This document shows, piece after piece, positions 1 to 5,031 of a stretch of 8,072 bases of DNA. The stretch is from positions 1 to 8,072 of the forward strand of contig JAJRAG010000162.1 of the NCBI GenBank assembly GCA_028682925.1. Reading direction: 5' to 3'. A program made the translations under genes and the position numbers. Origin of the DNA: Methanomassiliicoccales archaeon. Lineage in GTDB: Archaea > Thermoplasmatota > Thermoplasmata > Methanomassiliicoccales > JACIVX01. Each line of letters begins with the position of its first letter. Position 1 is the stretch's first letter. The notes beneath the pieces are model-generated. The model saw only the letters and a list, made by a program, of their open reading frames with translations. It searched no databases and was not told where the DNA came from.

Positions 1-156
1 ATCTGGACAGAACTTCCAGCAGATATAGCATCTCGTGCATTTGCTCTCATCAAAAATCGGGCGAATCGTCCTCCACGTCCCGGTCTTGTTGCTCTCCGTG
101 GAGTAGAAGGTGACTGGGGTGGAGGGCAGGTCCTTGTAGGTCTTCAGAACAGGCAT
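1..156 (-). CDS. porD: Pyruvate/2-oxoacid:ferredoxin oxidoreductase delta subunit (partial, N-terminal 52 residues)
   Basis: This is the ferredoxin-like delta subunit of a 2-oxoacid:ferredoxin oxidoreductase. It carries 4Fe-4S clusters that pass electrons from the thiamine-diphosphate centre to ferredoxin in the cytoplasm. I translated the reverse complement by hand: 52 codons are open to the window edge. The N-terminal part contains the TGTWRTIRP stretch seen in archaeal PorD proteins. It is followed by the cluster motif CTRCYICWKFCP, with Cys40, Cys43, Cys46 and Cys50. Family members are usually about 80-105 residues with two such motifs, so the second motif should lie beyond position 1. 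The ATG is preceded by a strong Shine-Dalgarno sequence, and the gene starts 3 bases after the porC stop, so the two are co-transcribed. The choice of pyruvate over another 2-oxoacid is inferred from overall resemblance; catalytic subunits are not in view. Confidence 0.9.
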   Translation of the reverse strand, partial: MPVLKTYKDLPSTPVTFYSTESNKTGTWRTIRPIFDESKCTRCYICWKFCPD

Positions 157-159
157 GAA

Positions 160-711
160 TCACACCTCCTTTGTTATTTCATAGGCATCCCTGGCTGCAG
201 ATGCGTTCTCCTCTTTCTTCACTGGGGCAGCCTCTCTTACGCTTTCCAGTAATGAATCTATTGAGATCTTTGGGAACATCTTGACGAATGCGCCAATAAT
301 TGCTGTGTTCACTATAGGCGCGGTCTCGCTTCCGAGGCCGTGCTTCAGCGCGATTCCTGTTGCGTCGACGATGACAACCTTGTTGTGTGCCTTTATCGTC
401 AAATCCTCTCTGCTCCGTGTCGTGTTGATCAGGATCTTTCCTTCGGGTTTGAGTCCTTGAAAGACGTCGACCAGAGCCATCAGGCCTGGGTCGAGTACGA
501 TAACGTAGTCGGGTTCGTATATCCCGGCGTGGATTCTTATCGGCTTATCATCGATCCTGCAGAAGGCAGTAACAGGACAGCCCCGCCTTTCAACCCCAAA
601 AAACGGAAACGCAGAGGCGTGCATTCCATCCCTCACAGCGGCCCTTGCGAGCATTTCTGAAGCGACAACGGCTCCTTGCCCGCCACGACCGTGCAATCTT
701 ATTTCTATCAT
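160..711 (-). CDS. porC: Pyruvate/2-oxoacid:ferredoxin oxidoreductase gamma subunit
   Basis: This is the gamma subunit of the oxidoreductase that interconverts pyruvate plus CoA with acetyl-CoA, CO2 and reduced ferredoxin. At 183 residues it matches the usual stand-alone archaeal gamma subunit (about 180). The N-terminus has the family signature HGRGGQGAV (residues 7-15). FFGVERRGCPV (37-47) and the DYVIVLDP strand (68-75) also match. The start chosen is the ATG at 711. The frame stays open to a TTG at 744, but that codon lies in the TATA box and would add residues not expected before the conserved MIEIRLHGRGG start. GGTG sits eight bases before the ATG. porD follows after 3 bases, giving the common archaeal order gamma then delta. 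The substrate could also be another 2-oxoacid, since gamma subunits of POR and related enzymes are similar. Confidence 0.92.
   Translation of the reverse strand: MIEIRLHGRGGQGAVVASEMLARAAVRDGMHASAFPFFGVERRGCPVTAFCRIDDKPIRIHAGIYEPDYVIVLDPGLMALVDVFQGLKPEGKILINTTRSREDLTIKAHNKVVIVDATGIALKHGLGSETAPIVNTAIIGAFVKMFPKISIDSLLESVREAAPVKKEENASAARDAYEITKEV
163..170 (-). promoter_or_regulatory. Strong Shine-Dalgarno site for porD
   Basis: Read on the minus strand the site is AGGAGGTG, six bases before the porD ATG. It lies inside the last codons of porC, and the spacer contains the porC TGA stop. This is the clearest ribosome binding site in the window, and it belongs to an operon-internal gene. That contrasts with the nearly leader-free first genes elsewhere. 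Confidence 0.85.
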
Positions 712-743
712 GCACTTAGCACCGCCCTTGAATCCTGTTTCCA

Positions 744-751
744 ATTATAAA
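744..751 (-). promoter_or_regulatory. Archaeal TATA box for the porCD operon
   Basis: Minus-strand TTTATAAT is preceded by the purine-rich CAAAGA, which fits a BRE. Counting about 26 bases from the box centre puts transcription start near 721, about ten bases before the porC ATG at 711. The position is inferred from archaeal promoter spacing and not mapped. Confidence 0.6.
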
Positions 752-852
752 TCTTTGTCAATGTTGGAACTGGCATGCTATAATTTGTCAATCGTATGTC
801 GTATGAACGAATCTGACGGACTATCTTTGTTTAGAGGACCGCCGGTCGGGTC

Positions 853-860
853 TATATAAT
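853..860 (+). promoter_or_regulatory. TATA box for the COG1325 gene
   Basis: TATATAAT is the best TATA-like octamer upstream of this gene. It predicts a start near 883, giving a leader of about 30 bases before the ATG at 912. A small perfect inverted repeat, GACCG-C-CGGTC (837-847), lies just upstream and might be an operator or part of the BRE region. No regulator is known. Confidence 0.55.
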
Positions 861-911
861 GGCGTTTCGTGATTGGCAGTTGGTTGGAAAGGAATATCTA
901 GGATTTGGCCA

Positions 912-1355
912 ATGATGATACAGATGGCGTTCCACAGTGTCAATCTCAGAGCTTTCGTACATGCCACGGAGGATGATCGGAAGGTCGAGAAAGCTCTATC
1001 CTTTGTCTCAGGCAGCGACGGCATCAGGCGCACGAAATCGTCAGGATATCATGGAAATCCGATCACAATACTCCAGGTGATGGTCAAAGGCAAGTCTGGC
1101 ATCGACTCGTTCTTTAGTCGTTTGGGCAAGCACAACATCGAGACGATCATGGGGACTCTTGACGAGAGAATAAGCGATGATTGCACTTTCTTCTTGAGGC
1201 TCGACAAGCAGGAGGCATTCCTGGAGAATATGGTCCTCTCTGAGAAGGACGATGTCATAGCATTGAGGGGCAAGATCAAGGCTTATCCATGCAACAGGCA
1301 GACCGCGTTCAAGGCTATCAACGACTACCTCAGTCACCTGCTTGAGCGAGCATGA
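912..1355 (+). CDS. RNA-binding protein, COG1325/PF01877 family (often annotated exosome subunit)
   Basis: This is a 147-residue cytoplasmic protein resembling the archaeal PF01877 'RNA_binding' family, whose genes often neighbour exosome or ribosome genes. The conserved N-terminal strand and helix are seen as NLRAFVHATEDDRKVEKAL (about residues 11-29). Next come a GYHGNPI segment and FFSRLG, then a basic C-terminal part (RGKIKAYP). The length agrees with the family (about 135-150). The frame is open from a TTG at 873, but that lies before the predicted transcription start. I chose the ATG at 912, with AGGA eight bases upstream; the adjacent ATG at 915 or the one at 924 are alternatives. No exosome or ribosomal gene lies beside it here, so the link to RNA decay rests on family knowledge alone. 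It is transcribed divergently from porCD. Confidence 0.8.
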   Translation: MMIQMAFHSVNLRAFVHATEDDRKVEKALSFVSGSDGIRRTKSSGYHGNPITILQVMVKGKSGIDSFFSRLGKHNIETIMGTLDERISDDCTFFLRLDKQEAFLENMVLSEKDDVIALRGKIKAYPCNRQTAFKAINDYLSHLLERA

Positions 1356-1389
1356 TCAGCCCGTTCACCGCAAATCCCAATGACTCGAA

Positions 1390-1409
1390 AATGTAAGGAT
1401 TAATACATT
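1390..1409. repeat. Small inverted repeat after the COG1325 gene
   Basis: AATGTA (1390-1395) and TACATT (1404-1409) form perfect six-base arms around an eight-base loop, 35 bases after the COG1325 stop. It could be a weak RNA hairpin at the end of that transcript. There is no following T-run, so I do not call it a terminator, and chance is a fair explanation. Confidence 0.3.
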
Positions 1410-1448
1410 CGATCGCCTTTCCATGCAACCACACCATCTGAGAAAGAA

Positions 1449-1456
1449 TTAATAAT
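1449..1456 (+). promoter_or_regulatory. TATA box for tRNA-Leu
   Basis: TTAATAAT follows the purine-rich GAGAAAGAA (BRE-like). The box centre is about 28 bases before the mature tRNA 5' end, so transcription probably starts near 1479 with only a few bases of 5' leader. Confidence 0.6.
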
Positions 1457-1468
1457 CTGGAAATCATC

Positions 1469-1484
1469 CTGCGGATATCCGCAG
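1469..1484. repeat. Perfect 16-base palindrome across the tRNA 5' end
   Basis: CTGCGGAT is followed immediately by its reverse complement ATCCGCAG, so the last four bases are the first four of the mature tRNA. The palindrome covers the predicted start site of the tRNA. It could be a protein-binding site or simply chance complementarity to the acceptor strand. Confidence 0.6.
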
Positions 1485-1565
1485 GGGTAGCCAAGCTTGG
1501 CCAAAGGCGCAAGGCTTAGGACCTTGTCCCGAAGGGGTCCGTGCGTTCAAATCGCACCCCCTGCA
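1481..1565 (+). tRNA. tRNA-Leu (anticodon UAG)
   Basis: This is an 85-nucleotide class II tRNA reading CUN leucine codons. The acceptor stem is GCAGGGG paired with CCCCTGC, with discriminator A at 1565. The D arm has GCC/GGC around an AAGCTTGGCCAAA loop. The anticodon stem is CAAGG/CCTTG with loop CTTAGGA, giving anticodon TAG. The long variable arm, with CCC/GGG pairing, is the leucine feature. The T arm is GTGCG-TTCAAAT-CGCAC. The CCA end is not encoded, since the genome continues CCT, so it must be added enzymatically. No intron interrupts the anticodon loop. Confidence 0.97.
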
Positions 1566-1669
1566 CCTGCTGGATAGGGGACAAGGACAAGCGGGAGAGC
1601 AAAACACGAATCGATTCCAGGTTCTCCATCCTTTGCCAAGCGTCCACAAAATTGGTGTCAAAGGAACCT

Positions 1670-1677
1670 ATTTATAC
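1670..1677 (+). promoter_or_regulatory. TATA box for the DUF6015-like gene
   Basis: ATTTATAC after AAGGAACC predicts transcription from about 1700, only some five bases before the ATG at 1705. This supports an almost leaderless mRNA and argues against the upstream TTG at 1633. The rest of 1566-1669, after the tRNA, holds no feature I can support. Confidence 0.6.
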
Positions 1678-1704
1678 AGGCCTTGTCCAGGGAATGGAAC
1701 GCAT

Positions 1705-2097
1705 ATGTCAGTCAATAACCGTACGATGGTGAATCTAGAGAGCCTGACCAGCGTGATCGAGAACAGAGTCGGAATCAGCGAGAGCTCGGCCAAGGATTTG
1801 GCGCTTCGACTGCTGAACTACTTTGGATTCGGAGAGTCTATTATCGACAACTCCCTTGATCAGGAGGATAGACGCCTGTTCTATTTCTTTCAGGATCTGA
1901 AGCTTCTGAAGACTCACTGGGAGGAAGCGATCCTTGTAAGTGGAAGGATCTGGAGGATATTCTATTGGGACTTGAATGTGGATGACATTGCTCGTGAACT
2001 CAGACGGCTAGGAGGCGAGGAGCCAGAGGAACTGGATCTCTACGATTCTTTGCCCGATGAGGCATGGTCCAGAGAGAGGTCCGCGGAGATTGCGTGA
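1705..2097 (+). CDS. Small archaeal protein resembling the DUF6015 family, function unknown
   Basis: This 130-residue soluble, acidic protein has no signal peptide or membrane helix. The sequence pattern, with a helical N-terminal half (SLTSVIENRVGISESSAKDL) followed by a YFGFGESIIDN segment, an acidic LDQEDRRLFYFFQDLKLL helix and an aromatic WRIFYWDLN near the end, recalls the DUF6015 proteins of Thermoplasmata. I identify it from memory of that family, so the name is tentative. The ISESSAKDLALRLLNYFGF stretch looks like a small helix-turn-helix, which would fit a winged-helix-like fold, but no DNA-binding role can be shown. The start at 1705 fits the TATA spacing; an in-frame ATG at 1726 is an alternative. 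apgM starts 49 bases after its stop on the same strand and may share its transcript. Confidence 0.65.
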   Translation: MSVNNRTMVNLESLTSVIENRVGISESSAKDLALRLLNYFGFGESIIDNSLDQEDRRLFYFFQDLKLLKTHWEEAILVSGRIWRIFYWDLNVDDIARELRRLGGEEPEELDLYDSLPDEAWSRERSAEIA

Positions 2098-2146
2098 CGA
2101 CCAGTGAGCTTTTTCTACGGTCTTGCCGATATACCATGCGATATCA

Positions 2147-3379
2147 ATGAGACGCGGAGGAAAGGCCCTCATACTAGTCATGGATGGTGTGGGGGACAGG
2201 CCGACAGAGGCTCTGGAATTCAGAACCCCACTTCAAGTCGCTCGCAAGCCCAACATGAACTGGTGTGCCCGACACGGATCCAACGGGATAATGGACGTCA
2301 TCGCGCCCGGTGTGCCTCCGGGGAGTGATACGTCTCATCTGGCGATTCTTGGATATGATCCATCAGAGGTGTACACGGGACGTGGACCGTTCGAAGCGGT
2401 TGGTGTCGGACTGACAGGCAAGAATGGTGATGTCGCCTTCAGATGCAATTTCGCCACCGTGGATGACGAGTGGAATATCTTGGACAGGAGGGCTGGAAGG
2501 ATAGGGGGACCCGAGACGGTCGAGCTGTCGAACGTCCTTGGCAAGATCAGGATCAAAGGCGTGAAGATCATCGTTAAGGAAGCGACCGAACATAGGGCGG
2601 TCCTGCTCCTCAGAGGCAAGGAGCTATCACCGTTCGTTTCGGACGTGGACCCTCATTTATTGGCGAGAGTTGCCAAAAGCACGCCGCTTGTTCCAAAAGC
2701 GAAAAAGACCGCGAAGGCTGTGAATGACTTCGTCAGGGAGTCTTATTTGGTGCTCAAGAATCACCCAATCAATCAGAAACGAGTGGATCAGGGAAAACCT
2801 CCTGCGAACATTCTGCTGCCTAGAGGAGCTGGCAGTTTTCCGAGAATCCAGTCGATCAAAGATAAGTACGGAGTTGAATCTGCATGTGTGGCTGGAGTAT
2901 CACTGGTTAAAGGAGTCTGCGGGTTGTGCGGAATGGAAGTGGTTGAAGTAACCGGAGCCACAGGAGGACTTGACACTGACATGAATGCCAAGGCGAATGC
3001 TGCCTTGAAGCTCCTGGACTCAAAGGATCTCGTGTTGGTCAACGTGAAAGCCGCCGACATAGCGTCTCACGATGGTAATCATGAGAAGAAAGTCGAAGTG
3101 ATTGAACGTCTAGATAGGATGGTCGGACTAATTCGAGGGAGTGTATCTCCAGACACTATCATTGTCCTTCTGGCAGATCATTGCACTCCTGTACAGTTGG
3201 GAGATCATAGTGGGGATCCAGTCCCCGTGTCTATCTGCTCGAATAATACGTCGAAGGACGGTGTTGAGGCTTTCGATGAGGTATCGGCTTCGTTGGGGGG
3301 ACTGGGAAGAATTCGGGGAAAGGATTTGATGCCTATATTGCTGGACAAGATGAACATGTCCAAGAAATTTGGTTCATGA
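2147..3379 (+). CDS. apgM: 2,3-bisphosphoglycerate-independent phosphoglycerate mutase, archaeal type
   Basis: This enzyme interconverts 3- and 2-phosphoglycerate in glycolysis and gluconeogenesis, using two divalent metal ions and a phosphoserine intermediate in the cytoplasm. At 410 residues it has the usual COG3635 length. MDGVGDRP (12-19) carries a metal-binding Asp. PGSDTSHLAILGYDP (58-72) carries the expected nucleophilic Ser at about residue 60. VNVKAADIASHDGNHEKK and LLADHCTPVQLGDHSGDPVP in the C-terminal third carry the remaining Asp/His metal ligands. All key residues appear present. The start is the ATG at 2147, because the next Met is the metal-site M12. The frame extends up to a TTG at 2123 without better signals. 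No Shine-Dalgarno sequence precedes the ATG; oddly, a GGAGGA lies inside codons 4-5. It probably shares a transcript with the preceding small gene. Confidence 0.95.
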   Translation: MRRGGKALILVMDGVGDRPTEALEFRTPLQVARKPNMNWCARHGSNGIMDVIAPGVPPGSDTSHLAILGYDPSEVYTGRGPFEAVGVGLTGKNGDVAFRCNFATVDDEWNILDRRAGRIGGPETVELSNVLGKIRIKGVKIIVKEATEHRAVLLLRGKELSPFVSDVDPHLLARVAKSTPLVPKAKKTAKAVNDFVRESYLVLKNHPINQKRVDQGKPPANILLPRGAGSFPRIQSIKDKYGVESACVAGVSLVKGVCGLCGMEVVEVTGATGGLDTDMNAKANAALKLLDSKDLVLVNVKAADIASHDGNHEKKVEVIERLDRMVGLIRGSVSPDTIIVLLADHCTPVQLGDHSGDPVPVSICSNNTSKDGVEAFDEVSASLGGLGRIRGKDLMPILLDKMNMSKKFGS

Positions 3380-3434
3380 TCTTCTTGAGAATGTCTTTAC
3401 AACTTAGCGATGGCTTTCTAGAACTCAAAAAGGA

Positions 3435-3442
3435 ATATATTA
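3435..3442 (+). promoter_or_regulatory. TATA box for the zinc-ribbon membrane protein gene
   Basis: ATATATTA, after the purine-rich AAAAAGGA, predicts transcription from about 3465. That coincides with the GTG at 3464, so the mRNA is probably leaderless. Confidence 0.55.
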
Positions 3443-3463
3443 TGACAATCCTTCTCGTTGGAC

Positions 3464-3817
3464 GTGAAGTTCTGCTACTGTCCCGAGTGCAAGACGCTTC
3501 ATCCAAGGAACTGGTATAGCAGGGAAAAATGCGAGGTCTGCAATAGTGAGTGCACGACAATCGAGGTCAGAAGGTCAATCTACGGATTGTCGATGTATTT
3601 TGTCAGCATCGTTGCCATGATCTTGATACTTTTGTACGTCGGACATTTTCAGATGGAGGTCTCGGTTTTTGATTTCATGAGTTCGTTGTCATCTGATGTC
3701 GTTGTGGCTGGGATTTTTGGATCTATCGGGTTGGCGTTTGCCCTTCAATACATGGATCTGAGAAGAGCATCAAACGAAGCAGAGAGAATTGTCAGGAATA
3801 TGGAAGGAAGAAATTGA
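3464..3817 (+). CDS. Zinc-ribbon protein with two membrane helices, function unknown
   Basis: I do not recognise the family. The protein (117 residues from the GTG) has an N-terminal zinc ribbon: FCYCPEC (Cys4, Cys6, Cys9) and CEVCNSEC (Cys23, Cys26, Cys30). CPEC and CEVC are the likely Zn ligands. Two hydrophobic helices follow at about 42-62 (SMYFVSIVAMILILLYVGHF) and 77-96 (VVVAGIFGSIGLAFALQYM), then a charged, helical tail rich in Arg and Glu. By the positive-inside rule, Arg pairs flanking both helices put ribbon and tail in the cytoplasm. The GTG was chosen from promoter spacing; a TTG at 3458 would add two residues. It has its own promoter after apgM and ends only 14 bases from the convergent pilin-like gene. 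A membrane-anchored adaptor or sensor is conceivable, but nothing here shows it. Confidence 0.65.
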   Translation: MKFCYCPECKTLHPRNWYSREKCEVCNSECTTIEVRRSIYGLSMYFVSIVAMILILLYVGHFQMEVSVFDFMSSLSSDVVVAGIFGSIGLAFALQYMDLRRASNEAERIVRNMEGRN

Positions 3818-3831
3818 GGAAATACATTCGA

Positions 3832-4350
3832 TCAGGCATTCCTCCATGCATTCAATATCATCAAGACTTCTCCCTTGTGGGATGGCATTTCTGAGACAAT
3901 TGTCGACACATACAATGAGCCGCTAGTTCTATTACCGAGGAATGAGGTGGAGAATGAGTAACCCACAGAGCCATGTTTGACCTTCCAGGAATAATGGAAT
4001 CTGGGCCGCAGAAGGGCGTCAAGGATGGCGGATAGCGACTTTGATGAATCGACCTCCTTCTCAGAATCCCCGCCTGCCTCAAGTTCAACTATCCTGGCTA
4101 GAACAAATTCGAATACCGTCAAGGTTCTGTTCCCCTCTCCATCTACTTCGGCTCCTTTGGCGGCTTCAATTTCGACTGTCGTCCTGAGGAACACTCCGTG
4201 CGCGCGATCAATGTATCTCTGAGACTCATCATCTGTCGATGAGTCCACAGGCGCGACACTGCTAAGCAGACTTGCTGACACCAAAGATGAAACGGCTAGG
4301 AATATAAGGGCGTCGAAAATCGCTATTTGTCCCTTGTGTTTTTCCCTCAT
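3832..4350 (-). CDS. Pilin-like secreted protein with class III-type signal peptide
   Basis: This 172-residue protein has a short basic N-terminus ending KHKG, directly followed by QIAIFDALIFLAVSSLVSA and more hydrophobic residues (about 8-32). A Lys-Gly/Gln junction before a hydrophobic helix with an early acidic residue (Asp13) is the layout processed by archaeal prepilin peptidases. The predicted mature protein would start at Gln8, with its helix packed in a filament or membrane and the acidic remainder outside. No specific pilin family is recognised; it resembles the small pilin-like proteins beside archaeal Tad-type secretion ATPases. The frame extends to an ATG at 4413, but that overlaps the upstream gene. 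The ATG at 4350 lies 4 bases after its TAG stop and gives the expected signal peptide. The two genes form an operon. Confidence 0.65.
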   Translation of the reverse strand: MREKHKGQIAIFDALIFLAVSSLVSASLLSSVAPVDSSTDDESQRYIDRAHGVFLRTTVEIEAAKGAEVDGEGNRTLTVFEFVLARIVELEAGGDSEKEVDSSKSLSAILDALLRPRFHYSWKVKHGSVGYSFSTSFLGNRTSGSLYVSTIVSEMPSHKGEVLMILNAWRNA

Positions 4351-4354
4351 TGTT

Positions 4355-4924
4355 CTACCAGACCCAGATGCAAAGGAGCGCAGCTCGAACGTCAAATGCT
4401 GAATGTCGAACATTGATTGGAATTGTGGTCGCGTACAATTCTGACAAGCTCGCAGGAATCTGACCTGCTGCCATCACGCTGAGAAGGCTGGAATTTGGAT
4501 GCAACTCTTTCAAGACCACCCTATATCCGATCACTCTGTCATCGATGTAGGGTTCCGATGTAGACATGTTCACCAATAGAGAATAGTCGAGGATATCTTT
4601 GGGGACCGACAATCCATCTTTCGAAGGGAGTGAATTGAGCAATTTTTGACATGTATTTTCGAGCATTTGCGCCTTACCGTCCCTAGACATCTCACCGTCA
4701 ACCACGACAAGCGACGATGTTAGCAGGACGATTCCCAAAGTCACAATCATCATTCCCATAATCGAATCAAAGAATCCACCTATTCCTTGGCAATTGTCAA
4801 TGCGACGCACGGTATCGAGGTCAAATCGGGGTTGCATCGGAGTCGTATGATTGTGGTGGCCTCCTCTGGCATCTTCATTCAGACTCGGAGGACTCAAGAC
4901 TGGGATTTCCTCGCTATCGGCCAT
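4355..4924 (-). CDS. Single-helix membrane or pilin-like protein, partner of the downstream gene
   Basis: This 189-residue protein has a hydrophilic N-terminal tail of about 46 residues with a His-rich patch (GGHHNH). A strongly hydrophobic helix follows at about 51-75 (GMMIVTLGIVLLTSSLVVV), then a C-terminal domain of about 110 residues that is probably outside the cell. The tail ends in RRIDNCQGIGGFFDS, just before the helix. It could be a long class III-type leader, but no clear K/R-G cleavage motif is visible. The start at 4924 sits where transcription should begin (TATA box 4945-4952), so a leaderless mRNA is likely. An ATG at 4837, codon 30, would shorten the tail and is the main alternative. 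I recognise no family by sequence. The pilin link comes from its layout, its partner gene and the secretion-ATPase locus 2 kb away. Confidence 0.6.
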   Translation of the reverse strand: MADSEEIPVLSPPSLNEDARGGHHNHTTPMQPRFDLDTVRRIDNCQGIGGFFDSIMGMMIVTLGIVLLTSSLVVVDGEMSRDGKAQMLENTCQKLLNSLPSKDGLSVPKDILDYSLLVNMSTSEPYIDDRVIGYRVVLKELHPNSSLLSVMAAGQIPASLSELYATTIPINVRHSAFDVRAALLCIWVW

Positions 4925-4944
4925 CAATCATCCAAATGGCCAGG

Positions 4945-4952
4945 AATATATG
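4945..4952 (-). promoter_or_regulatory. TATA box for the pilin-like operon
   Basis: Minus-strand CATATATT predicts transcription from about 4922, within two bases of the ATG at 4924. The operon therefore has its own promoter in the 107-base gap after the U32 gene and need not depend on read-through. Confidence 0.55.
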
Positions 4953-5031
4953 AGATAGAATGCAGTACTATTACAGTCAAATGAACTGTGCCTTCACTTG
5001 AAGATGGGACTTGGGTGATTTGAGAGGAACA

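Noticed and set aside
340..660. Plus-strand open frame inside porC.
   Set aside because: It is antisense to a clear gamma-subunit gene, and its product resembles nothing.
911..960. ATGATGA at the COG1325 start resembles a C box of a C/D guide RNA.
   Set aside because: No D box (CTGA) or second box pair follows at suitable spacing, and the sequence is explained by tandem start codons.
1041..1337. Minus-strand open frame over the COG1325 gene.
   Set aside because: It is antisense to a recognised family protein, with no motif or promoter.
1522..1586. Nine-base inverted match: CCTTGTCCC in the tRNA anticodon/variable arm and GGGACAAGG just downstream (1578-1586), plus CCTTGTCC at 1681-1688.
   Set aside because: It would compete with correct tRNA folding, and a match of this length within a few hundred bases is plausible by chance. 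No terminator T-run follows.
1402..3833. Thirteen-base direct repeat AATACATTCGATC at 1402-1414 and 3821-3833, each followed within about 20 bases by CCATGCA.
   Set aside because: About one chance 13-base repeat is expected every couple of windows of this size, and the copies sit in unrelated contexts.
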